From the NCBI GenBank assembly GCA_019671135.1, contig JAHRHY010000003.1, positions 2,170,001 through 2,234,000 of the forward strand: DNA of 64,000 nt. Reading direction: 5' to 3'. This document shows, piece after piece, positions 1-12,490 of the stretch (the stretch's first letter is position 1; every line of letters starts with the position of its first letter). The translations under genes were made by a program, and so were the position numbers. This stretch comes from Linnemannia hyalina (Eukaryota; Mortierellomycota; Mortierellomycetes; Mortierellales; Mortierellaceae). Below the pieces are notes generated by a model that had not been told where the DNA came from, ran no database searches, and saw nothing but the letters and a program-made list of their open reading frames with translations.

Positions 1-146
1 GTTGACTTTGTGTACTTTTCGGGGCTTGAGGTTGGGGATGAGGGAGCGCGAGGGGTGTAGGCAGCATAGGTGGGGATGATCTCGCAGGATGTGCGAGGGG
101 TCTGGTCGACATCATTGGATGTCTTGTTTGTTACTGTTGCGACCAT
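1..146 (-). CDS. N-terminal fragment of an unrecognised protein, cut by the left edge
   Basis: An ATG at 146 (minus strand) opens a frame that stays open for 48 codons to the left edge. The start reads MVATVTNKTSNDVDQTPRTS and continues rich in Ser, Pro and Thr. Most codons end in C or G, as in the other genes here. A palindromic TATA element lies about 160 nt upstream, the same spacing as for the chitin deacetylase gene at 28.3 kb. There is no hydrophobic signal peptide in the visible part. I do not recognise the family, and most of the protein lies outside the window. Confidence 0.55.
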   Translation of the reverse strand, partial: MVATVTNKTSNDVDQTPRTSCEIIPTYAAYTPRAPSSPTSSPEKYTKS

Positions 147-304
147 TTGCTGCGTCGATTGGATGTATGCTATGTGAAGGAGGGATAATAGATAATGCAG
201 GCGGATGCAAGTGGATGGCAGATTGGTAATTTATTGATGGTGGTACCAGGGGGGATCAGAGGAGAGAGTGAAGAAAAGAACCATCAAAACGAGAGGGGCA
301 TGTC

Positions 305-318
305 CTTTATATATAAAG
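305..318. promoter_or_regulatory. Palindromic TATA element
   Basis: The 14-nt sequence CTTTATATATAAAG is a perfect palindrome, so it could position transcription on either strand. On the minus strand it lies about 160 nt before the ATG at 146. No gene starts on the plus strand within 1.4 kb, so the minus-strand gene is the likely client. Confidence 0.5.
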
Positions 319-760
319 AAGCGGTTCGAGGCTCCAATATTTTTTCTTGACCGCCCTTCATTATTATTATTATTCATCTGGGCCTGCCACCTGGGGTTGT
401 TGTAGAGGTCGGACTGGCTGAAGGGCCGACGGGCATTTAGTCAACAAAAGTAAGGAAGGTAGCTGGCATTGAATATTTTTTTTGTTGTTCAGCTATTCAA
501 CTGCCAAACCATAATCATTTCCCCTAAGTTCTTCGATACTTATCCTTGCTCCAAGGATGCTTGCTCAAAAAGGAAGGTCTACCTCTTAATGTCCCACGCT
601 CTGTTCACAACTTCTCACCCGGACTTTCAATGCCTGGCCTGGTAACTCGGTCTCGATGCCGGCTGCTGAAATAGAACGAGATCGGAGGGCTAATTTCCAC
701 AATGCCTTTTCTTCTCGCCTTTTCTTCGGTCTCTTTTTGATTCTCTTTCTCTCTCTCTCT

Positions 761-797
761 CCCTCCCTCCCTCCCTCCCTCCCTCCCTCCTCCCTCC
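761..797. repeat. (CCCT)n microsatellite
   Basis: About nine tandem CCCT units follow a short CT run. The tract is non-coding and lies between the left-edge gene and the gene at 1782. Confidence 0.9.
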
Positions 798-1781
798 AGA
801 GTGGTCATACCAGGTCAGGATTAGGTGATCCTCACGACACGTTCATCTCATCCCACTCCTCATTGTCTCTATAACCATACCTTCCCAACCGTCTGTTTGC
901 TTTCGGAGAGATTGCATGGGCGCTAGTTTTTATGTCAATAATGGATATACTCTCGTTCTCAGACAGGATACCATTGGACTCTCAAAAGGAAGCAAACGCA
1001 ACGTGTTTGAGGAGCCGCTTCAAAGTCCATGCATGTATGAGGGAACCTATAGAAACCAACGGCACGCCATCCACTGTCGGTCTGGCAAACATCGTAGAAT
1101 GGTACACCTTTTTCATGCCTGAGTTTCTAGGGTGAACTCCGTTACTAAAGCCTCCAACCTTTCGAAGAAAATAAACGAGTGATATCTGAGAACTGTAGTT
1201 CTGAAAGCAAAAAATAAGAGTGGATGGTTGTGAGAGAGGTATGAATGGCGCCATTGAGACGCGGTGCAATACTGTGCTCGTAGACAAACCCCTAAAGCCA
1301 TCTTTTACTGCGTCATGACAACGCCAAGTGTGTTGGATATGCTGTTAACTGCAGACTTGACTCTTGAGCTGGACTGAGTCATCTTTGCCTCTGAATGAAA
1401 CCCATGGACCGCGTCTGAATTCCGAAGAGCCAAATTATACGTGCAAACGGCGGTGTTGGGTGAATTGCGGTTTGCCACAGTGTACGTGATTTTTTTCTCA
1501 CCCGTGACGTAGTTCAGCACTTTTTTTTTTCCGTAGCCATGGGCCACTTGCATGAAACACTTGCCTCGCGTTTGTTCATCTCTTTGATTGTTTTGGCGTT
1601 GATCCTTTTTTTTTCGTTTTTAAGCTTCTTTCTTTACACACCCCACTCTTGCTTCTGTCTCCTCCGTTCCTGCGCACACAACGCACTCCTTCACTTTACT
1701 CAGCATCGCACTCCCTCTCTCCCTCTCTCCCTCTCATCCATCACTCGCACACAGACAGGCTGATAGCACAGGACACATTCA

Positions 1782-4530
1782 ATGGCCACCGCAACCACCT
1801 CGACTGCTGCAAATCCACACTCACCACCGCCACCCACCGTCACGGCTCAAGACAGACTGCTCGCTGCCTGTCCATGTCTCAACGTCAAGCTACATATCGC
1901 CACCGCTCCAGAGGAACACTCGTCCCTCGCAGGGAAGGAGCTCAAGCTCGGTCTCGCTGGAGTGTCAGTGGTAAGACACGCACTAGGGTTTCCCACTCAC
2001 TCCTTTTTCCCACCTTGCGGATGTGCAGTGTCCCGAGAAAGAGAAAGAGCAAGAGTTATTCACCGCCAATACGGACAAAGCCCGACTCTGACCATGGCTT
2101 CTTTCTCTTTCCTCTGTCTATCTTTCTCCGGTGTTTAGGAGCAAAAAATCCTCTGTACTCTCTCAATATCCAAGGATCAGGCCATCGTTCGGTGCGCTAA
2201 TTGCGACCACGATGTCTACACTTTCCAGTCCGATATCAACTCTGTCAACATCGAGTCAACCTCCCTCGTCTTTGTGGCCAGTTCTGTACCCTTCTCGCCT
2301 TCCAATGGCATCGTAGTGCCATCAGAGGGGATTGTCACTGGGAAAGATATCGCTGCGCTCCTTACCAGCCCTCATTACTCAGTAGCCTTCCGACTCGTCC
2401 TTGCTCCCTCTACACTCTCACCCACCGAAACACAAACTGCGACTTTTACTCCGGACCAGCCTTTCTCAGCAACATCAACCGCCCCTCGGACCCAACAATC
2501 GGAAGCACCCTATAAACCACATTTGGACAAAGTACGGTCCATACTGGATCAGGAGTTGGAAGTCAACCTGAATGCCCAGCAACAACGCACCGAGGCTAGG
2601 ATCGAGGCATACAAATCCCAACAGCTGATGGCGTTAAAGCGGTCAATAGAAAACACCCGGCGCGACAAGGAGCGTCTTTGGGCCAGGATCCAAGACCGCG
2701 TGGCTGCTCCCCCACCTGCGTTTTCGCTCGCCACGGGTGATCCTGGCAGTGGTGCTGCGGATGGCTCACTAGATGCCAATGGCGCTCACCCATTCGACAT
2801 TCCCAACACGCTCCCCATCCGACTGACTAGCGCCTCTCGGGTCGATGGAGCCCATAGCTCGTTCTTGGACAGGAGAAAGGCTTCAATCTCGGATGCTGCT
2901 ATGTCACTTCAATTCAAAGAATTTGACCACCGGCTAGCCTCCAATAGCTTACGCCGACAGAGCTTGGCACCTGTATCATCGACAACGGACGCGATGGCCG
3001 AGCTGACATTGAACAACACGACGGCGAATGCGGCAACTGAGCGGACGCCACTGAGTACTTCTCAAGCATCACCTGGATCAGGCGACTCTGACGATATTCC
3101 TGGATCTCCAACAACAAAGTCCAAGAAGAAGGTCACCATTGCCGAAGACGTCAGGAGCGTGTCGATTGTGGAGCCAGAGAAAAACGAGTATTCTGATTTG
3201 GAAGGTAATAACGCCTTTTCTAAGCATGCCATTGCCGATACTCGAAGCTTATTGGACTAGTTTATTAACCCTTAACCGGTCGTTCATAATAGGCGAGGCT
3301 GAAGATGATGATGATGATGATGAGGGTGTCGTCTTTGATCTTGACGAAGAGCTGGGCTTCGACGACGACGACGTAGCTGATGTACAGTACGGTGAAATTG
3401 ACGATGACCAGGACGAGAGTGATAATGAAGAGGATGGAGCCGGACCGTCGACGAATGGACATGGTATCAATATCAAACTCTCGTCCTCGATTCCGGCAAA
3501 GTCAGGAATGGTCGTTGGCTCTCTCCGTGCCAACTATCTGAAGCGCCAAAAGGGACTTGAGGTGCACCGGCGGAATCTGAATGACTCTTTGGCCGATTTT
3601 GATTCAGACGATGACGAGGATGATGATACTCTTTCAGCAGCACCCGCTGCCTTTTTCGGCACATCCCTTCCTATCCAGATTCAGCCACGGGCCTCTAGTC
3701 AACTTCCACCCCCGCCTACACGGACATCTGCCATTGCCAGTTCCTTGGCCATGCCACCAGGATCTTCTCCAGCGGCTGCAATGCTCCAACGGAGACTCTC
3801 AAGGGCCTATGGAGCTGAGGTCATTCCTGAGAATGTTGGAAACAGCAATGTTCAAGCCCAACGCACCCCCGCTTCTGGACTTGGAGGATCCTTCAGGGAT
3901 GTGTCGTCTATTTCAGCGTCCGCACAGCCCTTGCTCGGTGCCACTCCAGGAATGTTGATCATCGACCCTCTTATGCTGTTGGAGGAGGAGCACGACAACG
4001 ACGATCGCCAGGACCGGCTCCGGAAACATCGCCAGCCCTTTTCAGCGATCAACCATCGTCGGGATCAAGAGAAGAGCAAGCAGGAGCAAAAGATTCAGGA
4101 GACCGCTGCCTCGTGGTCCCAAAGAGTCGCCGCACCGTCGCATGTTTCGGAGGAGGAAGATTTTGAGCCACCGCATTTGTACTCCGCCAGGACATATGTC
4201 GGATCGACACCCTGGGAGATGCCGACGCGGATCACTGTAAAGTCCGGGGGAATGCGTGAAGGATCTCATCTGGACAAGCAAATTGCGCTCGAGATGGCCA
4301 AGGAGCTGGAGAAGGAGCGTCTGGAAGCAGCCGCCACCGCCGCAGCCGCAGCCGCTGACGAGTCGTTGTTGGTGAGTGCTGCTGTTGTAAGTGGTCTACA
4401 TCGTCTGGTTGAGAAGATTGATGAGACGGAGGAAGAAGAGGATGAGGAGGACCAGGTAGAAGAGTCCGCACGGAGACAAACAGCAGGATTGGCCTCGCTT
4501 GCTTCATCACAACATCCTTTTGATACCTAG
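1782..4530 (+). CDS. Uncharacterised acidic protein with a possible N-terminal zinc ribbon
   Basis: Three exons, 1782-1970, 2139-3204 and 3293-4530, give about 830 residues in one phase-consistent frame. The N-terminus carries a CPC pair (Cys30, Cys32) and, after intron 1, a C-A-N-C pair (Cys82, Cys85) within a short beta-rich stretch, a spacing that suggests a small zinc ribbon. A basic and glutamine-rich helical segment follows at about residues 180-230. Next come Ser/Thr-rich linkers, two strongly acidic runs (Asp/Glu, early in exon 3 and near 3600), and a C-terminal helix rich in Glu, Lys and Ala followed by another acidic tail. No catalytic motif is visible and I do not recognise the family. 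An AATAAA signal at 4596-4601 follows the TAG stop. The gene converges on SWD1 with a gap of 157 bp. Confidence 0.75.
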
Positions 4531-4687
4531 GAGTGGCCTATTGTTTGATATCTATTATTTTTTTTGTCATTTTTCAACATCGCATCTCTCATTTAAATAA
4601 AATTATGAAAAAAGAGCTTGGTGGGCAATGGGGTAAAATTGTTTTCATTCTTTAATTGCTTGTATGGAGCAGACAGCAGTTTTCCTT

Positions 4688-7264
4688 TCACCGCTGTCTC
4701 TTGATGCTTCGAGAGTGCAACTGAGAGTCCTCTAGTTTCCGCCGTGAATGCTGTTGCTGCAGATTCTGCTGATCCCGGTCGTATCCGTTTCCAGAAGTGT
4801 GACCATGACCACCACCAAGACTAAGATGACCGTTCTCGTAATCACGTCCTCCGTCTTGATGGTCAGAGTACTCATCAGACCGCTTCTTTGGTTTTGAGGA
4901 CGACGAAGATGAGGAAATCTTGTCGCTGCCGTGGCTTCCATGGTCACGGTCCTTGTGATCTCGTCCCCGCTGATGGTGGTTGCCGTCCTTGTAAGCATCC
5001 GCAGCCGAGTCGGCGCCGCCGTCTCTGTTATGATGATGGCTCGTCGTCGAGTTGTTGTTATTATTATTGCTGCCAGAATCCTGTTTGGAGTTCAAGTGAT
5101 GATGACTGTCATGACGATCCCGACCACCGTGTTGACTGTTATGTCGGTGAGTGGTAGTGTGTCTACGACTGTGGCGGTGGTGGTGTTTGGTATGCAGGTG
5201 TTCCTCATCCTGCTGGTCGCTGGGCAAGAGTGGGAGGTAGAATGTTTCTTCCTCGTCGTCTTCGCTGTCTGAATCGTTGTACGGGTTGGCCTTCTCAATC
5301 GTCGTCACGTCAATGATGACATCCTCGTCATCGTGTCTTCGTTTCGAGGCTTCTTCTTCCGGTACCTAATTAATTTGTGTAAAGTACGTGTCAAAAGTGA
5401 GTTTGTCTAATAGAGCTTTCTTATTTGAACAAACATGACTTTTGATGCAGTAACACAACGTGAGTCCTTACAATGTCAAACTCGTCCTCGCGTTCTTCAT
5501 AGTCGATGTTCTCCTCGAGTTCCTTAAAGTCAGGTGCGAATGCACTCCAGTTCTCCTGATAATTGGTAGCCCAGATGTGAATCGTTCCGTAGCTTGATAC
5601 TGAGGCAACAATCGGTCGTATAGGATGCCACTACAACGATAACAAAGGCAATTGTAAGTGATGTTAATCATTACATAACCGCTGGTATATACTCCGTCCT
5701 TCCTCTGAACAAATGTGTACAGCAACATACTGTCAGATCTTCCAGTGGCTCTTTGGGTCCTTCCAGGATCTTGACTAGGTTGCCACCGATCCGGTCCCAG
5801 ATGAAAATGTTGTGCTCTGCCTGATGAGCTGAGCCTCCAATGACATAGTCCGAGTCGCTTGAGAGACAGCATTGGTTCCAATGAATCTTGTTAACCAAAT
5901 CCTGGAATTTGTGTTGTTGTTCTGGTGGTCCATCGTCCCGTGTTGCAAATAGGCGGATGATCCTGTCATTGGCATTCACCACCATTTCTCTAGAGTACAA
6001 AGACAAAAGTAAAAGTAAGTACATGTGATCCGTACAGCAGCGATTTGGAAAATGCATTGGAGAAGAGGTTCTAACTTACTTCCCCCTCCTGCTGAACTGG
6101 ATATTCTTGATGGCGCTCAACGTCGGGCGGATTTCATACAGCATCTAAAAAAACGAAGATGCAAAAGCCTAGACGTCAGGTCCTGAACAACATGGTTATT
6201 CCAGAGCTGCTCAAGTTGCTGAGAAACTGGTAAACTTACAGTCCGGGTCTCGGTATCGATAATGTTAATATATCCTCGATTTGATCCTGTGTAGATCTTC
6301 TTCCCGTACTTGTCAAATGTGGCTACCATTGTCCATCGGGACTGTGCAGTGCTCGTAGTAGTCGCCACATCTGTCCCCTTCCCGGTAACCCCTGCACTTT
6401 CCTTGAGTATTGGCGATTGCTGAACTCCATTCGAAAAGTCGACAAACACCGGTTCCTCTTGAAATAATGCCGCAATAAACACAGAGCTATAATATGTTGT
6501 TCAAAGGTGAGAAGCGAAAATGTAAGTAGAGGCTCGGTCAAGGATGCCGTGGGGTTTCTTCAAGCATGTCGTTCGAGCTTTACTGTGATAGCTTACTTAT
6601 TCTTTGGATGGAATTGTGCATTGAGGACTGGAGTATCGAATCGAACGGTGTGTTTCTTGGATCCTGTCAGCAAGTCCCACACAATACAACTCCAGTCCAT
6701 TGATGATGACAACAGATATCGGCCATTGCGCGACCAGCTAGTTATTGTATATCGAGGAAGGTATAATAGTTAGCACAAGCCAAGATGCGGATAAAAATAT
6801 AAGGATTCACACACACCAAACCACATAGCCAAGTAGGACCAATAAGAACATCAAATCTTTTACCTGAGACTGGTGATAGTTTTGACATGGCCGATCAATG
6901 ACCGGGAGACACCCCGGGTGTCAAAGTCCCAGACGACAATGGTTCCGTCTGTGCAGCCTGCTGCCAGAAGGGTGCCTCGACGGTTGAACTTGACTCGCAC
7001 AGCTGGACCATCCTCCAGCGTATCCTCGATGACCTCCGGGAAGTCCTGCTCAAAGGGGTCTATTGTGTTTCAAATGCGGGGTTGAGTCGAGTGCGAAGGG
7101 AAAAGGGCGAGCAGGGTCAGTTCTTCTGTCGAGACGCGTTTTCTTTCCATTTGTTGTTGTCAGTTGAAGAGTGTGAACGTGAGGGTGTATGCAAGTGAGA
7201 ATAGTCCATTGGGTGATGGTGAGGTTAAGGGATGTTATTCAGTACCAAGCAATTCCAAGTTCAT
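4688..7264 (-). CDS. SWD1: COMPASS histone H3K4 methyltransferase subunit Swd1/RBBP5
   Basis: Eight exons (7246-7264, 6864-7059, 6597-6737, 6240-6486, 6080-6144, 5731-5989, 5472-5630, 4688-5365) join in phase to 587 residues. The start MNLELLDPFEQDFPEV matches the RBBP5 N-terminus; the first exon is only 19 nt. A seven-bladed WD40 propeller follows, with family signatures such as FNRRGTLLAAGC, LVNKIHWNQCC and GNLVKILEGP. After the propeller comes the conserved NWSAFAPDFKELEENIDYEE segment, which in RBBP5 precedes the part that binds Ash2 and the SET enzyme. RBBP5/Swd1 is a core scaffold of COMPASS/MLL complexes acting on nuclear chromatin. The C-terminal 200 residues (exon 8) are low-complexity, rich in His, Asp, Ser and Lys, and unlike the animal tail. 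The gene diverges from the WD-repeat gene at 7709. Confidence 0.95.
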
Positions 7265-7585
7265 TGAAGCTGGTCCGATTAGAAGGGAGAGAGTGAAGGT
7301 TAATGAAGGAAAGTTGGTTCGACAGGAAAGCCAGAAGCGAAAGTTCCTTTTTGTCCCCGTTCAGCCCAGGGGTATCACGCCAGGTATTTACCGATGTTGC
7401 ATCTACAGCAGTCTGTCAATGCGCCCAATTGTTCTTGAGACAAGTCACGCTCAAGGTAGAGAGCTTTTGTTCCCTGCTCGCTCGACCCTTTCCTTGACTC
7501 CTCTTCTCCTCTTCTCCAACACTCCCTTTCCTCTTCTAACTTCCACTCGCCCTTCGTATTCTACTCGCACCCTACCTCCCAACCC

Positions 7586-7653
<68 letters not shown>

Positions 7654-7708
7654 TTTACCCTCGCACCCCTTCTTTCAACCACTCGCTGCATACACACTAT
7701 AAATAAGC
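7265..7708. promoter_or_regulatory. Bidirectional promoter region of SWD1 and the WD-repeat gene
   Basis: These 444 bases separate the two divergent start codons. The plus-strand side ends in a long pyrimidine leader with a pure TC tract, followed by about 60 bases with CACTATAAATAAGC just before the ATG at 7709. No further open frame is needed here. Confidence 0.6.
7589..7650. repeat. (TC)31 dinucleotide microsatellite
   Basis: An uninterrupted 62-nt TC run lies 59 nt upstream of the ATG at 7709, inside the shared promoter. Such pure tracts are prone to length change and could form H-DNA or act as a GAGA-type element. That role is only inferred. Confidence 0.95.
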
Positions 7709-10357
7709 ATGGATAGCGACGACGCCTTGTCCTTCAACAGCTCCTTTACAATGGAAGGTACCATCTTGCCCGACCTCGGTACGCCACCACCCACCTTCTC
7801 TTCATTGACCCCTTCCACCAACAACCATCGCCCTTCCCTTCATTCTTTGATTACCACACTCCCTCTCCTTCAGCGTCTCCTTCACCCTCGAAGTGTTGCG
7901 CCTGTCTTCAAACAGCTCACTGCGCTTTCTAGGGTGCTAACTCACTCCCTTCGTTTCTATCGACCTAGACGAACTCATCGATGCAGTATTCAACGACCAG
8001 AGCCTCCTTGTCAGCGAAGGAGGTGTGGATTCTATGTTTTTCAACGTAAGGACCTCCCCCCCTCCTCTCCTCAATATTTGTCCTTTCAACAAGGGGATCT
8101 GAACCATGTGAATTCCATCATCCAGTTGGAACGACAATGCTCACTTCCCTCCTTCCCTCTTTTCGCCTCGTCTCTCCTTTCCTATCGGTCGCTTTTTGTT
8201 ACCTGCGTGTCTGGTCTGTATATGGTGTGGAACGGTAGCCCTATCACAAACACTATATCTGCCCAGTGCGGAGCCTGATCACAGCTCGGCAAACCATTGT
8301 GGAACAGCATGACGTGCAGGAGGGAAGAACAGATATGGTAAGCCCAATGTTTTCTTTTAGGCTGTCAGTAGTGTACGGTTTAGTGTGAATGTGCACCTGC
8401 GCCCTTCGTATGCAAGGATCATGGACAAGAAGTCAAGAAGTGCTAAATGTCTCTATATTTCTCTCTGTTGAATCGTCGATTAGCAAGGAATCAGATGGCG
8501 AGATGGTGAACGTGGCAAGCAAATGTTTCGCGACAACAGAGACTAGTACGTTCATAACGACAATTCTCAACGCGTTTGACTATTTCTGTAATTTTTTGAG
8601 CTGACCTGTAAATTGCTCCTTGCTCCTATGTTCGAGATAGCCACAGAGCACCAGCTTACTCGTATCCGTTCTACGATAAGCTCCCTCCTCTTGTGGAGGT
8701 AACATACAAAGAAACAGCGGAATGAATAGCTCGAATGGATCGCTGCTCCTTCTTATCCCCAATACCTAACATACGTCTTTTGCACCCAATTTTATTAGAA
8801 TCGCAATGTGATCAACTACGACGGAAACGAGTTTTACAGATTCAGATACACCGACACCAACGTTCACTGCAGCCATCACCACCCACAACTACGGAACCTA
8901 GTCTATGCCACTAGCAAGAACGATGTCTACTATCTTCGTAAGCGACCCAGTTCCAACAACTGCATGGGATCATGAGTGCTGGCAACTTATTCCTGGCGGA
9001 GTTTTAACCGCGCGGTTCACCTTCCTCTCATCCCTAGACGACAACACTATCAAGCATTGGTCACCACAGTGCCGATCGTCGAAAGCAGTCCTCGGTCGAC
9101 CTCTGAAGAGTCTTCACTCCAGGGTGCCTCACAATATCACGACCATGGCAGCAATGGACGAGTACCTCATGGTCGGTGGAGAAGACGGGTCATTTACGTT
9201 CATGAACCTACAGACCTGTGATAGCCCCGTCTTTGATGCGTTCACGACCGTGCATTACCTCGAGGTCAATGGCATCGAAATCACGCGTTCCAGGGCAGGC
9301 AGTACGTTATTTGTTCAGTGCAATCAATGATAGTAACAAGGCAGAAGGCAAGGCACTCACGCTTACTTTACCCACATCTACACTTTGCCCATGGCTACAC
9401 TTAGATCCGATAGCGTACATGCCATCGAACGATCACATCGACCATCAACTGCGATGCTTGGATCTGAGAACCTTGCAAGTCTCAGCAACATTCCCGACTT
9501 CAGCCTTTATCAACGTAAATACACTAATTTGGTCTTTGTTGCTCAACCCACTGTCCTAAATTCACCTCTCCATTGACGCGTGTTGGTTTTCACTTTTTTC
9601 CCCGTTCGTAAATAGTTTGCTTCACAAAGCCCCGATGGTCATATGCTCGCGGTAGTGGGCGACGAGACAGATGGACATGTCATGAGCGTGAACTCGCGAG
9701 AAACTATCGCGACCCTCAAGGGACACCAACGATATTCCTTCTCTGTTGCATGGTCGCCCGATTCAAGGATGCTGGCTACCGGAAATGACGACCGGTCGAC
9801 ATGTATCTTTGACACCCGGATGTTGTCATCTCCTGTTCATATCCTGAGTCGGGACGTCCAGGAGTCTGTCCGGTCTCTGCGGTACTCTAGTTGTGGGCGG
9901 TACCTTGCCATGGCCGGTATGTTGTTTCGTGTTCTGCCTGATATCGCTATTGTCACGCGCTTTTATGAATATGAAGGGTGAAAAGCTATTGTTGTGACTA
10001 AACATCAAACGTGCCTTCTGCATTTCCGAAAATAGAGGACCGCAATTATGTGCATATTGTCGACACGACAACAGACTACTCTCAGGCACAAAAGATTGAC
10101 TTTGTTGGTGACATCTCTGGAATCAGCTTCACGCCTGACGGCGAAGGCCTGTATATTGGCGTCTCTTCAATCGACTTCTCGTGAGTATCTAGAGTCCCCT
10201 CTTCCTGCATTGGTACATGTCCCCTCACACATCAATTCCGAGAAAGTTAATTAACACGCGTATCCTTGCTCCTGTTAGGTCACTACTGGAGTTTGAGAAA
10301 GCTCGCCCAACATGGGGAGGAAACAAGAACGACCAGTTCGATCCACTCTACTTCTAA
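7709..10357 (+). CDS. WD-repeat protein of the fungal SPBC2A9.03-like family
   Basis: Recognisable exons are 7709-7778, 7969-8045, 8267-8337, 8484-8545, 8641-8698, 8799-8937, 9038-9301, 9405-9514, 9616-9916, 10036-10180 and 10279-10357. They encode a short acidic N-terminus, a conserved motif beginning QGIRWRDGERGKQMFR, then WD40-type blades, for example SPDSRMLATGNDDRSTCIFD. The protein ends FEKARPTWGGNKNDQFDPLYF-like, as family members do (the last part is visible at 10290-10357). I judge it related to the uncharacterised fission yeast WD protein SPBC2A9.03; no enzymatic role is known to me. All phases agree except between 8045 (phase 0) and 8267 (needs one carried base), so one junction is wrong or a tiny exon is missed. 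The gene converges on DDI1. Confidence 0.8.
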
Positions 10358-10528
10358 GTGGGATGTCGCAAAATTTCGCTCAGAAGCTGTACATATTCCC
10401 CCGTTTTGCAATAAAAAGTCCTGGCTCTTTTGCAATCGTTCGCACAAAACAATTGTGATACCGCGTATGCATTGTGTGCTTGTTTGTTTTGTAATGTATT
10501 CAGTCAGTCATTGTAATTCGCGCACAGT

Positions 10529-12490
10529 CTAGAATAAGAAACTTGCTGCAAAGTCTACATTGCCTCCGGCTGCTTCAAGAGCTGAGACAACCTGCTCGCG
10601 TGAGGCTCCCAGTCCCATTAATGTCTCAATGTCCTTCTCAGGGAAAGTGGGGGGTCCGCCTATTGTGTTTACAAGAGCAAACTGCGTTAGTTCATTGTCT
10701 GCTCACGCTTTCAGTCACATTGAAAGAAAAGGAAAGGAAAGAAAAGGGGTACTCACCGGCAGGTTGGGCGGGAGCGGCAGGCGTCAATGCACGAACTGGA
10801 GCAGCGACAGGAGCAGCCACTGGTGCAGCTGCCGGTGCAGATGTTGTAGAGCCAGATCCAGAGGTATTCGTTGCAGCCGGTGCTGACGAGCTTGAGCTGG
10901 AAGTAGCTGCGGCTGCGGCATCGGGTTTGGCACTACCAATAGAGGCCAGTTCCTCGGGGGTCAGCTCAGAGCTATCCTTGGCGCTGCTAGGTAACTCGTG
11001 CTCGGACAAGAAACGAATCTCGTGGCCGTTGATGATGAGGCAATCCTTCTTGAGATCAATCGAGGCCTGGTGGCGCTTCAACATATCCAGTCCAAAAAGC
11101 AAATCGACACCCTTGCCCTCCATGATGGTGAAAGAGCACGCCAAGAAAAGGGTCTTGCCAACCCGAATCTGGGCACTGTGAACTCTTCCCAAAATCTTGG
11201 CAACACCCACTCCGCGAGCAATACCGGCAAATCGAGTATCGACCAAACGCATGATGCCACAGGCCTCTGCGCACTCGGGGCTCACTATTGTAACGAGAAA
11301 AAAATAGGGGATTACGTAAGTGTCCATGATTTGAGAACGTGCTTCATGACTGAAAGGTTTCGTCCAGAACAATGCAACGCAAAATAGCTTGCGGTCCTGA
11401 CTTACTAATAGTTGCTTGCGCTCCAGAATCGACAAAAGCCTTGACGGGGTGTCCATTGACCTCAGCGTCAATATAAAGCATCGTCACACGTCCAAACGAC
11501 TCGGGGTTATGCTCCATTGCGGCTTCCATGTTAGCAGCCACGTTTTCCAAGCGAATAGCCTCTTCAATCCTCCTCTGCGCCTCCATGTCAAATGGGTCTG
11601 CGTTCAGTTGGTTCTATTATCAGAGAAATTAAGAGTCCAGGTTAGATTTCATTTCGGTAGGGAAAGCACAGGGAAATACAGAGGAGTAAAAGGCGTGTGA
11701 GAAAAAAAAAGCAGAGACAACTTACAATTTCCTGCATGCGGGCCATTTCTGCGCCGCGTCGCTGCACCTCCAACTCCCGAATCATTTCATGGAACCGGTT
11801 GGGGTCGTTCTGGGCTGCCTCGGCTAACTCTGGCTGGTTCTATTATCATCGAATAAAGAATAAAGTAGAAAGGAAAGACTTTCACATCAGTCCAACATGA
11901 TATCAACCCTCTTGTCATCCTTGTCATTTTTCCTGGCCTTTCTCTTAGTCGCTGCGACATCTTCTGAATGATATTTTTTTTCTTACCCCCTGAAGCTGAC
12001 GAAGCACGCTTGGGTTGCTGAGAATGTGTTGGCGGATTTGTTCTGCGTCGTGAGGATCTCCACCACCCTGTGCGATCTGGCCTGGAGGGACGGTTGGCCG
12101 AGACCCAGCTCCTGCGCCGACAGAGGCAATGTTGGTCATCCTTGGCTTCTTGATGCGGCGGCGCAAGGTCAAGATATCATCAGGAGCCACGTTGTTGGCC
12201 TCCAGTGTGGACTTTGGATCCTGAAGTTCAACCTCGTTGTGGAAAAGAGCTTGTTCCTCGGCTGGGATACTGCACTGTTGTTTTAAAAAAAAGTGAAGAA
12301 GTGGCAATGCATGGTCAGTTTTATTGTTCTGAATGAGGGGCGGAACAGGGAACTTTTTCTTAGTTAGCAATGGTGCTAGCAGGTAGCTTACGTCTGCTTC
12401 GAGGAGAGCCTTGATGTTTTCGAGTTCCATTTGGGAGTCGACCTCGATGGTGTGGAGATCACCCTGTTCGGTGAGAATCGAGACGCGCAT
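10529..12490 (-). CDS. DDI1: Ddi1, ubiquitin-like/retroviral-type aspartic protease shuttle factor
   Basis: Six exons (12392-12490, 11987-12274, 11726-11839, 11406-11613, 10757-11284, 10529-10659) give 455 residues in phase. Residues 1 to about 75 form a ubiquitin-like domain. The helical middle follows. The retropepsin-like domain carries the catalytic motif [20 protein letters not shown], with Asp229 as active-site residue. An Ala/Ser/Pro linker leads to a C-terminal UBA domain (about 413-455) containing [14 protein letters not shown] sequence (seen as [14 protein letters not shown]). Ddi1 binds ubiquitinated substrates and the proteasome, and cleaves heavily ubiquitinated proteins. It also acts in SNARE and checkpoint control in yeast. 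All three domains are intact and length is normal for the family. Confidence 0.96.

Larger units (their letters stand above)
147..1781. other. Intergenic region, no gene seen
   Basis: This 1.6-kb stretch holds the TATA element at 305-318 and a pyrimidine-rich segment around 740-797. Open frames of 60-100 codons exist on both strands, but they overlap each other and lack splice-consistent partners and coding-like codon use. The last 150 bases before 1782 are C/T-rich, as is usual for leaders in this window. The region probably contains the 5' ends of two divergent genes. Confidence 0.6.

Noticed and set aside
323..335. GGTTCGAGGCTCC, resembling a tRNA B box
   Set aside because: No A box or cloverleaf-forming sequence lies upstream at tRNA distance.
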